Source: Bacteroidota bacterium (GTDB lineage Bacteria; Bacteroidota; Bacteroidia; Bacteroidales; Tannerellaceae). Taken from it: a stretch of 64,000 nucleotides of DNA. The stretch lies in the NCBI GenBank assembly GCA_023429375.1, contig JAEYVY010000011.1:1-64000 (forward strand), written 5' to 3'. The translations under genes were made by a program, and so were the position numbers. The notes beneath the pieces are model-generated. The model was not told where the DNA came from. It saw nothing but the letters and a program-made list of their open reading frames with translations, and made no database searches. Below, piece by piece: positions 1 to 8,139 of the stretch; position 1 is the stretch's first letter, and every line of letters begins with the position of its first letter.

Positions 1-122
1 CAACTAAATCAACATTTAACCGGAGGCCGTCCGAGGTTGCTATAATTCCTTATTGCTTTGTTTTATAAAGGTTTAAATGGTTTTAAGTAATAATGAGATT
101 TCTGTACTAATCGTTTTGCCCC

Positions 123-200
123 CTATACCATATACTCGAAGATGTTGTCCACCTCGTAGTATCTGCATTGCTGTGCGATAGTTTTGCTTCTTCTTTTCAT
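123..200 (-). pseudogene. Truncated small ORF, probable mobile-element remnant
   Basis: A 25-codon ORF begins MKRRSKTIAQQC, continues RYYEVDNIFEYMV and stops at once with TAG. It starts 12 bases after the stop of the 69-residue membrane protein at 213-422, as if co-transcribed. From memory, this N-terminus resembles a family of roughly 70-residue proteins common in Bacteroidales conjugative elements, in which the reading continues well past this point; that recall is not verified. I infer that the 3' part was lost at a junction near position 122-128. The alternative is a genuine micro-protein or a chance ORF. Confidence 0.4.
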
Positions 201-212
201 ATATCTGTCTGT

Positions 213-422
213 TTAAGAAATGAGTAACCAAAGTATTGCCTCAATAATGAGAGCATAAGCCAAGATGTATGTTGCGATTGCCAAAACGATGGTAAGGAGT
301 AGCCGAATGAGGAATTTCCCTGCACATATCCCTACCAGCCAAAGCCAGACGCTTCCGCCCCAAAGGAGAGACCCTGCGAGTGCAAGTGCCACCCAAATTG
401 ATATTTTGTATCTCAGTTTCAT
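213..422 (-). CDS. Small membrane protein, function unknown
   Basis: This 69-residue ORF is almost entirely hydrophobic. A basic N-terminus (MKLRYK) leads into a first membrane segment at about residues 7-22, a second at about 22-34 rich in Trp, and a third at about 36-67. Such composition over the whole length is unlikely by chance and suggests a real inner-membrane protein. It lies just upstream of the truncated ORF at 123-200 on the same strand. The frame stays open for about 140 bases upstream, but ATG at 422 is the only normal start. No function is recognised; the context suggests mobile-element cargo. Confidence 0.45.
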   Translation of the reverse strand: MKLRYKISIWVALALAGSLLWGGSVWLWLVGICAGKFLIRLLLTIVLAIATYILAYALIIEAILWLLIS

Positions 423-1081
423 CTTGTCTGATTTTTTTGATTTTATGCGGATTTCAGAGGTGAGGGAGTTGAGTTTCCATTTTCTTTTTCCCTGCTTCTC
501 GCATATCCGACATTTTTTTTTGCGTTTTTTCGTCGGGTCGGTCGTTTTCGTTTCAGTGGCGTAAAAAGGTAGGGCTTAGGACAAACAAGGTTTTATGGCG
601 AGAATACTACCTGCAATGAAATGGAAGTGTGGAGATTGTCGTCTAAACGGCTTGCCGCCCCGAACTTTTTTGTCCGTGGAAGCCCGGAACTACCTTTGCC
701 GCTGACAACGAACAACCGATCCCGACATAATACACGGGCATAAGTGGAGGATGTGCAGACGGATAAGCGGGGCGAAAACAAAAAACGCAGTCTTTGGGGA
801 CTGCATCTTATCATAAAACGAAATACACGGAAAACAAAAAGCCGCCCCAACGGACGGATCTATGAAAATAATTTGGAGAAAATTCTTTTTTCTCACGATA
901 TACCTTTATCTTTGCAACAGGTTATTCGAGTTATGCAAAGCGTTGTATATCACTGTTGAAGATAGGTCGCTAAATCATTACCTACTGCATTTCATAACTC
1001 ATAAGGCTGTTCATAGCCAATTACTTAGACCTAAATGATAGATTTTTTGTTAAAAAATAATCAATTTAGAAACTAACGTAT
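423..1081. other. Gene-free stretch, probable mobile-element edge
   Basis: No convincing coding region is seen in these 659 bases. By hand count 92 of the 180 bases at 601-780 are G or C, about half, higher than non-coding DNA elsewhere in the window. A small inverted repeat GCAGTC-N6-GACTGC sits at 787-804. A -7 promoter-like octamer lies at 907-914. From about 950 the sequence returns to AT-rich chromosomal character and leads into the lipoprotein gene at 1082. I read the left ~900 bases as the end of an integrated or decayed element, but no integrase or direct repeat pair is visible to prove it. Confidence 0.35.
907..914 (+). promoter_or_regulatory. Possible -7 element (TAnnTTTG)
   Basis: TATCTTTG matches the Bacteroidota -7 consensus and is followed by C, giving TTATCTTTGC. 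It lies 168 bases before the lipoprotein gene at 1082, so it could drive that gene. The decamer also matches 9 of 10 positions of the GTAnnTTTGC core I recall for CTnDOT-type integration sites, so it could instead mark an attachment site. Confidence 0.3.
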
Positions 1082-2071
1082 ATGAATATTAGGAATATAT
1101 CGGCATTCGTATTGGCCGTTTTAGCATTGGTATCCTGCGGAAACAAGAGCAACCTTTCAATTGAAGGAGTCTTGGTAAATACCGACGCTGAAAAAGTTTA
1201 TCTGCAGAAGTTTAACAACAAACAATTCATTTCAATAGATTCTGTTGAAGTGATAGATGGTAAATTCAGTTTCAGTGGACAGGTTGAGATTCCTGAGATT
1301 TACGGCCTTTCGGTCGATCCGGGAAAATCGTCTTACCTACTCTTCCTCGATGGCAATCCTATTACCGTTCAACTCGATGCAGAAAAAGGATATGCCAACA
1401 CGGTTGTAACAGGTTCAGCATTACATGACCGATATGTAGCCTATAAGCAAAGGGAAAATGTTGCCATTGACGAATTTATCAAAGAAGATCCGTCATCATT
1501 AGTATCTGCCTATGTGCTCTATCGTGAATTCTCCTACCGCTTAACTGCCGAAGAGATCAAGAGTAACATCGCCTTGTTGGATCCATCTTTACTTAACACC
1601 CCTTATGTGGCGGTATTGCAAGACTTGGCAGCAAAGTTAGAGAAACTATCCAATGGAAATCCGGCACCCGATTTCTCCTCAACCGATCCTCAAGGTAATA
1701 CGGTAAAATTATCAGACCATTTTGGCAAAAGCTATCTATTGGTCGACTTTTGGGCTTCTTGGTGTGGACCTTGCCGTCGTGAAAATCCGAATATCGTTGC
1801 TGCCTATAATGAATTCAAGGATAAGGGATTCCATATTTTTGCCGTATCGTTAGATAAGGACAAAGCCGCTTGGGAACAAGCAATCGAGAAAGACGGACTT
1901 ACATGGACCCATGTTTCTGATCTAAAATACTGGGGAAGCGAAGCGGCCGACCTATACGGAATTCGTGCCATCCCTGCCAATTACTTGTTGGATGCTGAAG
2001 GAAAAATAGTTGGCAAAAACCTGAGAGGCGAAGATCTACATGCTATTTTAACAGAACTATACAGCAAGTAA
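1082..2071 (+). CDS. TlpA-family thiol:disulfide lipoprotein (DUF4369 + thioredoxin-like)
   Basis: A 329-residue lipoprotein. The signal peptide ends in a lipobox with Cys19 (LALVSC), so the mature protein should be tethered to a membrane and face the periplasm. Residues about 25-120 form a beta-rich DUF4369-like region. Residues about 195-329 form a TlpA/AhpC-TSA-like thioredoxin fold with the redox motif WCGPC at residues 227-231. The cis-Pro region near the end (AIPANYLLD) also fits. Bacteroidota carry many such proteins, thought to reduce or shuffle disulfides of exported proteins; the substrate cannot be read from sequence. The gene stands alone, followed by a large inverted repeat. Confidence 0.88.
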   Translation: MNIRNISAFVLAVLALVSCGNKSNLSIEGVLVNTDAEKVYLQKFNNKQFISIDSVEVIDGKFSFSGQVEIPEIYGLSVDPGKSSYLLFLDGNPITVQLDAEKGYANTVVTGSALHDRYVAYKQRENVAIDEFIKEDPSSLVSAYVLYREFSYRLTAEEIKSNIALLDPSLLNTPYVAVLQDLAAKLEKLSNGNPAPDFSSTDPQGNTVKLSDHFGKSYLLVDFWASWCGPCRRENPNIVAAYNEFKDKGFHIFAVSLDKDKAAWEQAIEKDGLTWTHVSDLKYWGSEAADLYGIRAIPANYLLDAEGKIVGKNLRGEDLHAILTELYSK

Positions 2072-2109
2072 TCATTGTTTCTCTTCCCGGTCTTTCTATG
2101 AAAAGTGAT

Positions 2110-2160
2110 ATTAATTTATTATGTTTGTAAGATGTCTTTTTACAAACATAATAAATTAAT
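2110..2160. promoter_or_regulatory. Perfect 21-bp inverted repeat abutting the kamA start codon
   Basis: Arms 2110-2130 and 2140-2160 are exact reverse complements, separated by nine bases. The right arm ends at the base before the ATG at 2161. The left arm contains TATGTTTG at 2120-2127, a perfect -7 match, so transcription from it would begin in or near the loop. No T-run follows the right arm, so it is not a typical intrinsic terminator. It is placed to act as an operator over the promoter, or as an mRNA structure at the start codon if transcription begins upstream. Confidence 0.6.
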
Positions 2161-4260
2161 ATGCTTATGATTAAAAGAAAGAACTTCGATTTAAGTATCA
2201 CAGAACTAAAAAACAAGTTTAAAAAAGATTTTCCCCACTTATTTCAAATTGCTGAATCCTGCTCTGATGAAATGCAATTTAAGGAGCGTTTGCATGCTTA
2301 CATTTCGGAATTTAAACAAGAAGGGAATACTACAATCGACAGGATTCTTCTTTTAATTGAAAATGATCAAACTGTAGTAAACGAACTTTCCACCGGTCAA
2401 CAGTTAAAAATTGAGACGATATCCCTTTTATGGCATTTCTTGAGAGGTCATATCGATGAAAATGGCAAGATCGATTTGTATCTTGACTTGTATCACCAAT
2501 TCAAGCTTATATTTCAACCGGAGGTGAAAACTCCGGACAAACAGACTGTTAAGAAATATATGAAACGCTGGCCGGATGGTTTGAACCCGGATGTGATTCG
2601 AATCAGAGAAGCAAACAAAGCGCGCATCATCGAAAAGCTGATACAGAAACTCGAAAACAGGACGACGGCTTATTCAAAATATTCGTTTACGCAGGATATG
2701 ACGCCAGATGAAAAGAAGCAAATGGTAGAAAAATGGTGGGAATCCAGTCAATTTCACCTCGCTATGGCCATTAAGAGCCCAACCGAACTTAACGCTTTTC
2801 TAGACCATTCATTATCGAAAGAAACAATTACCCTATTAAACGAGGCAAAGAAGAAGGGAATGCCTTTTTTCGTCACCCCTTATTATCTTTCTCTACTGAA
2901 CCCCGGAAACGAAGGTTATGATGACGAAACAATCCGTTCTTATATTATTTATTCAAGAGAACTCGTCGACACCTACGGACAAATACGTGCGTGGGAAAAG
3001 GAAGATATAGTTGTTGGCGGCGAACCAAATGCTGCAGGCTGGATCTTGCCTGACGGACATAATATCCATAGACGCTATCCGGAGGTTGCCATTCTGATTC
3101 CGGATTCGATGGGACGTGCCTGCGGTGGTCTGTGCGCATCTTGTCAGAGGATGTACGATTTCCAAAGCGAACGGTTGAACTTCAATTTCGAAGCACTTTT
3201 ACCCAAAGAAACATGGGATAAGAAGCTACGCCGGTTGATGGTCTATTTTGAGCAAGACACTCAACTACGCGATATCCTGATCACCGGAGGAGATGCCTTT
3301 ATGAGCCAAAATGCTACGTTACGCAAGATATTGGATGCTGTCCTTGTGATGGCCAAACGTAAGCAAAAGGCAAACGAAATGCGTCCTGATGGTGAGAAAT
3401 ATGCAGAACTGCAGCGCGTAAGGTTGGGTTCTAGATTATTGGCCTACCTCCCACAGCGCATCACTCCCGAGTTAACAGACATCTTGCGTGAGTTCAAAGA
3501 AAAAGCATCGGCCATAGGCATTTCACAGTTCTATATACAAACCCATTTTCAATCTCCTTTGGAAGTTACCCCGGAAGCTAAAAAAGCCATTAAAGCCATC
3601 TTAGCAGCCGGATGGACCATCACCAATCAATTAGTATTTACGGTGGCAGCTTCGCGTAGAGGGCACACAGCACGCCTGCGTCAGGTATTAAACAAGCTCG
3701 GTGTGGTTTGTTATTACACCTTCTCGGTCAAAGGGTTTCACGAAAACCATGCTGTCTTTACGCCAAACAGCCGTTCTTTGCAGGAAGCTTACGAAGAAAA
3801 AATTATTGGACAGCTTACCCCTGAACAAAAGGAGGAACTGGACGCATTGATACGTTCGGACCAACCGACAAACAAGCATCTTCCTTTATTCTTAAAAAAG
3901 CATGATCTGCCCTTTGCCGGTACCGATCGTAACGTATTGAATTTGCCTGCAATAGGTAAAAGTATGACCTTCAAACTAGTTGGCATTACGGCTGATGGGA
4001 AAAGGATTTTGATGTTCGACCATGACAAAAGCAGAAAGCACAGCCCAATTATTGACAAAATGGGTCAAGTATATATTGTAGAAAACAGGTCTATTGCCTC
4101 TTATTTATCAAAATTGGCAAGTCTGGGTGAAAACATCGACGAATATAGCTCTATCTGGAGTTATGGTGAAGGAGTAACCGAACCCCGATTCAGCATATAT
4201 GACTATCCGGCTTATTCCTATCAAATAACAGAAAGAGTTAGCAATCTGGAAATTAACTAA
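2161..4260 (+). CDS. KamA-family radical SAM aminomutase-like protein
   Basis: The 699-residue protein carries a radical SAM cluster motif C-x3-C-x2-C at Cys321, Cys325 and Cys328 (ACGGLCASC), followed by the ITGGDAF glycine-rich segment typical of the KamA family. Lysine 2,3-aminomutases use SAM, a 4Fe-4S cluster and PLP to move an alpha-amino group to the beta carbon. Classical enzymes have about 416 residues; this one has about 200 extra N-terminal residues and a longer C-terminus, so its substrate should not be assumed to be lysine. A second start lies two codons in (2167). The DUF2148 gene follows after 40 bases, suggesting an operon. Confidence 0.8.
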   Translation: MLMIKRKNFDLSITELKNKFKKDFPHLFQIAESCSDEMQFKERLHAYISEFKQEGNTTIDRILLLIENDQTVVNELSTGQQLKIETISLLWHFLRGHIDENGKIDLYLDLYHQFKLIFQPEVKTPDKQTVKKYMKRWPDGLNPDVIRIREANKARIIEKLIQKLENRTTAYSKYSFTQDMTPDEKKQMVEKWWESSQFHLAMAIKSPTELNAFLDHSLSKETITLLNEAKKKGMPFFVTPYYLSLLNPGNEGYDDETIRSYIIYSRELVDTYGQIRAWEKEDIVVGGEPNAAGWILPDGHNIHRRYPEVAILIPDSMGRACGGLCASCQRMYDFQSERLNFNFEALLPKETWDKKLRRLMVYFEQDTQLRDILITGGDAFMSQNATLRKILDAVLVMAKRKQKANEMRPDGEKYAELQRVRLGSRLLAYLPQRITPELTDILREFKEKASAIGISQFYIQTHFQSPLEVTPEAKKAIKAILAAGWTITNQLVFTVAASRRGHTARLRQVLNKLGVVCYYTFSVKGFHENHAVFTPNSRSLQEAYEEKIIGQLTPEQKEELDALIRSDQPTNKHLPLFLKKHDLPFAGTDRNVLNLPAIGKSMTFKLVGITADGKRILMFDHDKSRKHSPIIDKMGQVYIVENRSIASYLSKLASLGENIDEYSSIWSYGEGVTEPRFSIYDYPAYSYQITERVSNLEIN

Positions 4261-4300
4261 GAAAAAAAACAGGTAATCTACACGAACTAAAGGAATTATC

Positions 4301-4849
4301 ATGATACTTAACGAACGAGAAATTCGACAAAACACGGTGCTTGAAGCGGCTCGCCAGATTATGCTGGCAGCTCGGACAGCTCCCAAAGGTAAAGGTATAG
4401 ATATCATCGAAATAGCGACAGTAACCGACGAGAAAATCATAGAATTATCCCATGAGATGCTTCGTATTTCCGAAGAAACCGGATTGAAATTTTTGATTCG
4501 CGATGCCGACAATATACTAAAGGCAGAAGCTATAGTCTTGCTGGGAACCGCACAAAAAACGTTGGGTCTTAACTGTTCCTATTGTGGTTATGTGACATGC
4601 CTAGCCAAGCCTGAAGCCGTACCTTGTGCCATAAACACGATTGATTTGGGCATAGCCATCGGATCGGCCTGTGCCAAGGCTGCCGATCTGAGGGTTGACT
4701 CACGCGTGATGTTTAGCGTAGGCCTGGCAGCCGAACGATTAGGTTATCTTGGCGAAAAGTCAAAATGCATTATCGGTATTCCATTGAGCGCTTCATCCAA
4801 AAACCCGTTTTTCGACAGACAAACGAAGACGCCACCTGTGCAGAGTTGA
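4301..4849 (+). CDS. Ferredoxin-like DUF2148 protein
   Basis: A 182-residue protein that I recognise as the DUF2148 family by the cysteine pattern NCSYCGYVTC at about residues 90-99, the AVPCAINTIDLGIAIGSA-type segment, and a conserved C-terminal region ending in an Ile-Gly-Ile-Pro motif. The clustered Cys residues suggest an iron-sulfur or other metal site. It lies 40 bases after the radical SAM gene in the same direction and may supply electrons to it; that role is an inference from position. A strong hairpin terminator-repeat follows about 90 bases downstream. Confidence 0.75.
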   Translation: MILNEREIRQNTVLEAARQIMLAARTAPKGKGIDIIEIATVTDEKIIELSHEMLRISEETGLKFLIRDADNILKAEAIVLLGTAQKTLGLNCSYCGYVTCLAKPEAVPCAINTIDLGIAIGSACAKAADLRVDSRVMFSVGLAAERLGYLGEKSKCIIGIPLSASSKNPFFDRQTKTPPVQS

Positions 4850-4935
4850 CCCTTTTTACTTACATTTTGTCCGACACTTTTCAACTCTTTTTCAATCCCT
4901 CCTATTGGTGTAAAAACAAATTGATATTCAAGGCT

Positions 4936-4980
4936 AAAAAATCATCCCGAACGTTTAAAAAAAACATCGGGATGATTTTT
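4936..4980 (+). terminator. Intrinsic terminator with repeat-family sequence
   Basis: Arms 4937-4950 and 4967-4980 pair perfectly over 14 bp (core ATCATCCCGA / TCGGGATGAT) around a 16-base loop, and the descending arm ends in a T-run. It would end the kamA-DUF2148 transcript. The CCCGAACGTTT segment in the 5' arm and loop is an inverted copy of the repeat units that follow. Confidence 0.75.
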
Positions 4981-4981
4981 C

Positions 4982-5025
4982 AAAACGTTCGGGGTGTTTT
5001 TTTAAAACGTTCGAGGTGTTTTTTT
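4982..5025 (+). repeat. Two tandem 22-bp repeat units (AAAACGTTCGRGGTG family)
   Basis: Units 4982-5003 and 5004-5025 each consist of AAAACGTTCG, then G or A, then GGTG and seven T; they differ at one base. The same core occurs as both arms of a 30-bp inverted repeat at 31423-31490, so this is a dispersed non-coding repeat of the genome. Confidence 0.85.
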
Positions 5026-5237
5026 AAAAGCATCATGACCTTGATTTTCATGCTTTATAACAATCACTTGCCACATCGGGATGTACCTCATATTTCCTGA
5101 TTTTTTGAATACTATCATTCGTCCATTATTCTACCTCCAAAACTGCCATTTTGTCATCTTTATTCAATGGCACTTATTTTGCACCTAACTAGGCAAAACA
5201 TAAAGTTATACTAGAGAAAGAAAGGAGTACTAAATAT
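5026..5237. other. clpB upstream region
   Basis: No ORF is visible. TATTTTG, one base short of the -7 consensus, lies at about 5173-5179. A clear Shine-Dalgarno sequence, AAAGGAG, sits about 12 bases ahead of the ATG at 5238, unusual for this organism. I see no CIRCE-type inverted repeat, so the heat-shock control of clpB is not evident from sequence. Confidence 0.4.
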
Positions 5238-7829
5238 ATGAATTTAAACAATTTTACAATTAAAGGACAAGAAGCGGTACAACAAGCCGTGCAGTTGGTT
5301 TCACAACGGAATCAACAAGTCATCGAAGCAGCCCACTTACTTAAGGCTGTCATAGTGACAGGCGAAAGTATGGTTAATTTCCTTTTCCAAAAACTGGGAG
5401 TAAATCAGCAAAACCTGAACATGGCTCTGGACAGACAGTTGGATTCATACCCTAAAGTGACAGGCGGTGAACCTTATTTATCATCCGAAGCCAATGCTGT
5501 ACTCCAAAAGGCAATTGACTATTCAGGTAAGATGGGCGATCAATATGTTTCACTCGAGCATATCCTCCTTGCCTTGTTGACTGAAAAGAGTGTCGCTTCT
5601 CAAATGCTTAAAGATGCAGGCGTAACCGAAAAAGAGTTACGATTAGCTATCGAAGAGCTACGAAAAGGAAATAAAGTAACCAGCCAATCAGCAGAAGACA
5701 CATACAATGCCCTAAGCAAGTATGCCATCAATCTGAATGAAAGAGCAAGAAGTGGTAAGCTCGACCCGGTAATTGGTCGTGACGACGAAATAAGACGAGT
5801 GTTGCAGATTTTGAGTCGTCGTACAAAAAACAACCCTATCCTGATTGGTGAGCCAGGTGTTGGTAAGACAGCTATTGCCGAAGGACTGGCTCATCGTATC
5901 ATCCGTGGCGATGTGCCTGAAAACTTGAAATCAAAACAGATATTCTCGTTGGATATGGGTGCCCTTATTGCCGGTGCAAAATATAAGGGAGAATTTGAAG
6001 AAAGATTGAAATCGGTCGTAAACGAGGTGACAAAGTCTGACGGCGAAATCATTCTCTTTATCGACGAGATACACACCTTGGTAGGCGCAGGTAAAAGTGA
6101 TGGTGCCATGGATGCAGCCAACATTTTGAAACCGGCTTTGGCACGTGGTGAACTGCGTTCGATAGGAGCTACAACATTGGATGAATATCAGAAATATTTC
6201 GAAAAAGACAAAGCCCTTGAACGCCGATTCCAAATCGTAATGGTGGACGAACCGGATGAGTTGGATACAATATCTATTTTGCGTGGATTGAAGGAGAAAT
6301 ACGAAAACCATCATAAGGTACGTATCAAAGACGATGCCTTGATTGCGGCTGTTCAACTGTCTTCTCGATATATAACAGATCGGTTCCTACCTGACAAAGC
6401 CATTGACTTGATGGATGAAGCAGCAGCCCGTTTGCGTCTGCAAGTGGACTCTGTACCGGAATCACTCGATGAAGTGTCTCGTCGTATCAAACAGCTGGAA
6501 ATTGAACGCGAGGCTATCAAGCGTGAAAACGACCAGGTTAAACTGGAATCGCTAAGCAAAGAAATAGCAGATCTGAAGGAAAATGAAAAGGCTCAGAAAG
6601 CCAAATGGGAAAGTGAAAAAGAGCTGATCAACAAGATTCAGCAAAATAAGATTGACATTGAAAATCTAAAATTTGAAGCCGATAAAGCCGAACGCGAAGG
6701 AGACTATGGAAAAGTAGCTGAAATCAGATATGGCAAGATAAAGGCTAAAGAAGAAGAAATAAAAGATTTTCAAAATAGACTGCATGAGATGCAAGCTGGT
6801 GCTGCCATGATCAAGGAAGAAGTGGACAGTGAAGATATTGCTGATGTAGTATCTAAATGGACGGGTATACCAGTAAGCAAGATGTTGCAAAGCGAACGCG
6901 AAAAGCTTTTGCATTTGGAAGAAGAGCTGCACAATAGAGTGGTTGGTCAGGAAGAAGCGATCGTGGCTATCGCAGATGCTGTGCGCCGTAGCAGAGCGGG
7001 CCTACAAGATCCGAAAAGACCAATCGGTTCCTTCATCTTCTTGGGTACAACCGGTGTCGGAAAGACAGAATTGGCCAAGGCGTTGGCAGAATATCTGTTT
7101 GACGACGAGAACATGATGACGCGAATAGACATGAGTGAATATCAGGAGAAATTCAGCGCTACTCGTTTGATTGGTGCACCTCCGGGATACGTAGGATATG
7201 ATGAAGGCGGACAGCTGACTGAAGCTATCAGACGTAAACCCTACTCTGTCGTTTTGTTTGACGAAATCGAAAAAGCACATCCGGATGTATTCAATGTCCT
7301 CTTGCAGGTATTGGACGATGGTCGTCTGACCGACAACAAGGGACGTGTAGTCAACTTCAAGAATACGATTATTATTATGACCAGCAATTTGGGTTCATCG
7401 TTGATACGTGAAAATTTCGAAACGCTGACAAACGACAATCGTGAAAAGGTAATAGAAAATACGAAAAATCAGGTTTTGGAATTACTTAAGAAAACGATCC
7501 GTCCGGAATTCCTGAATCGTATCGATGAAGTAATCATGTTCACTCCGCTGAACGAAAAAGAAATCAAAGAAATTGTCAACTTACAGTTAAGCAACTTAAA
7601 GAAAATGCTTGAAAAGAATGACATCAAACTTGATTTTACAGATGAGGTACTGCAATTTATTGCCGAAGAAGGGTATGATCCGCAATTTGGTGCCCGTCCG
7701 GTTAAACGAGTTATTCAGCGGTATGTATTGAATGAGTTATCTAAAGCTATACTAGCTATGTCGATTGACAAGAACCGTCCAATTACAATTGAACGAAATG
7801 GAGATAGCTTACGATTCACAAATAGATAA
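5238..7829 (+). CDS. clpB: ClpB protein disaggregase
   Basis: At 863 residues the protein matches full-length ClpB/Hsp104. It has the Clp N-terminal repeat domain (about 1-145), first AAA+ module with Walker A GEPGVGKT at 204-211, a long charged coiled-coil middle domain (about 410-525) that separates ClpB from ClpA, the second AAA+ module with Walker A GTTGVGKT at 603-610, and a C-terminal D2-small domain. It is an ATP-driven cytoplasmic hexamer that rescues aggregated proteins with DnaK. It is monocistronic, with a strong ribosome site upstream and its own terminator downstream. Confidence 0.97.
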   Translation: MNLNNFTIKGQEAVQQAVQLVSQRNQQVIEAAHLLKAVIVTGESMVNFLFQKLGVNQQNLNMALDRQLDSYPKVTGGEPYLSSEANAVLQKAIDYSGKMGDQYVSLEHILLALLTEKSVASQMLKDAGVTEKELRLAIEELRKGNKVTSQSAEDTYNALSKYAINLNERARSGKLDPVIGRDDEIRRVLQILSRRTKNNPILIGEPGVGKTAIAEGLAHRIIRGDVPENLKSKQIFSLDMGALIAGAKYKGEFEERLKSVVNEVTKSDGEIILFIDEIHTLVGAGKSDGAMDAANILKPALARGELRSIGATTLDEYQKYFEKDKALERRFQIVMVDEPDELDTISILRGLKEKYENHHKVRIKDDALIAAVQLSSRYITDRFLPDKAIDLMDEAAARLRLQVDSVPESLDEVSRRIKQLEIEREAIKRENDQVKLESLSKEIADLKENEKAQKAKWESEKELINKIQQNKIDIENLKFEADKAEREGDYGKVAEIRYGKIKAKEEEIKDFQNRLHEMQAGAAMIKEEVDSEDIADVVSKWTGIPVSKMLQSEREKLLHLEEELHNRVVGQEEAIVAIADAVRRSRAGLQDPKRPIGSFIFLGTTGVGKTELAKALAEYLFDDENMMTRIDMSEYQEKFSATRLIGAPPGYVGYDEGGQLTEAIRRKPYSVVLFDEIEKAHPDVFNVLLQVLDDGRLTDNKGRVVNFKNTIIIMTSNLGSSLIRENFETLTNDNREKVIENTKNQVLELLKKTIRPEFLNRIDEVIMFTPLNEKEIKEIVNLQLSNLKKMLEKNDIKLDFTDEVLQFIAEEGYDPQFGARPVKRVIQRYVLNELSKAILAMSIDKNRPITIERNGDSLRFTNR

Positions 7830-7876
7830 GAGTTTAGGTTATTAGTTTTTAGGCATTTAGGTTTTTAGTTAAGGTT

Positions 7877-7920
7877 AAATTTGCGGGCTCTCTTTAGGCA
7901 GAGGGTCCGCATTTGTTTTT
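7877..7920 (+). terminator. clpB terminator
   Basis: AAATTTGCGG..CTCT and AGAGGG..CCGCATTT pair with a three-base internal mismatch around a short loop and are followed by GTTTTT. It sits about 50 bases after the clpB stop. Confidence 0.65.
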
Positions 7921-8139
7921 ATGTTTTGTATTTTTAACATACATTTCATATCCATATCGTTTTTTATGAGTATTATTGTAAAGCATTTTTAACATTTTAT
8001 GTTATAAATAAAAGCCACGAAAAAACAAGCACACGTTCATCAATCTTTTGCTAGTTCCCAAATTTATGGATTGACTACAAAGATTATAAATGCATGCTTA
8101 TTATTTAATATAAATTTAAGTTAATCTAATCTACGTATT
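7921..8139 (+). promoter_or_regulatory. Upstream region of the susC-like gene
   Basis: No ORF is seen in these 219 bases. TATTTTTA at 7929-7936 matches seven of eight positions of the -7 consensus and would give a leader of about 195 bases. No clear regulatory repeat is visible. The genes downstream show a strongly biased codon set, so a strong promoter is expected here. Confidence 0.3.

Noticed and set aside
265..564. 99-residue ORF on the plus strand
   Set aside because: Composition is odd (Phe-rich end, no family features) and it overlaps the more convincing membrane protein on the opposite strand.
744..959. 71-residue ORF on the plus strand in the high-GC stretch
   Set aside because: Mostly Arg/Lys-rich without recognisable domain or ribosome site; it runs through the hairpin and the -7 element. 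I treat it as chance, though element cargo is possible.
4765..5100. 111-residue ORF overlapping the DUF2148 gene end
   Set aside because: Out of frame with DUF2148 and passes through the terminator and tandem repeats, giving low-complexity Phe/Lys runs.
7830..7876. Repeated TTTAGG-like words after clpB
   Set aside because: Short imperfect runs in AT-rich DNA with no regular period; not a convincing tandem repeat.
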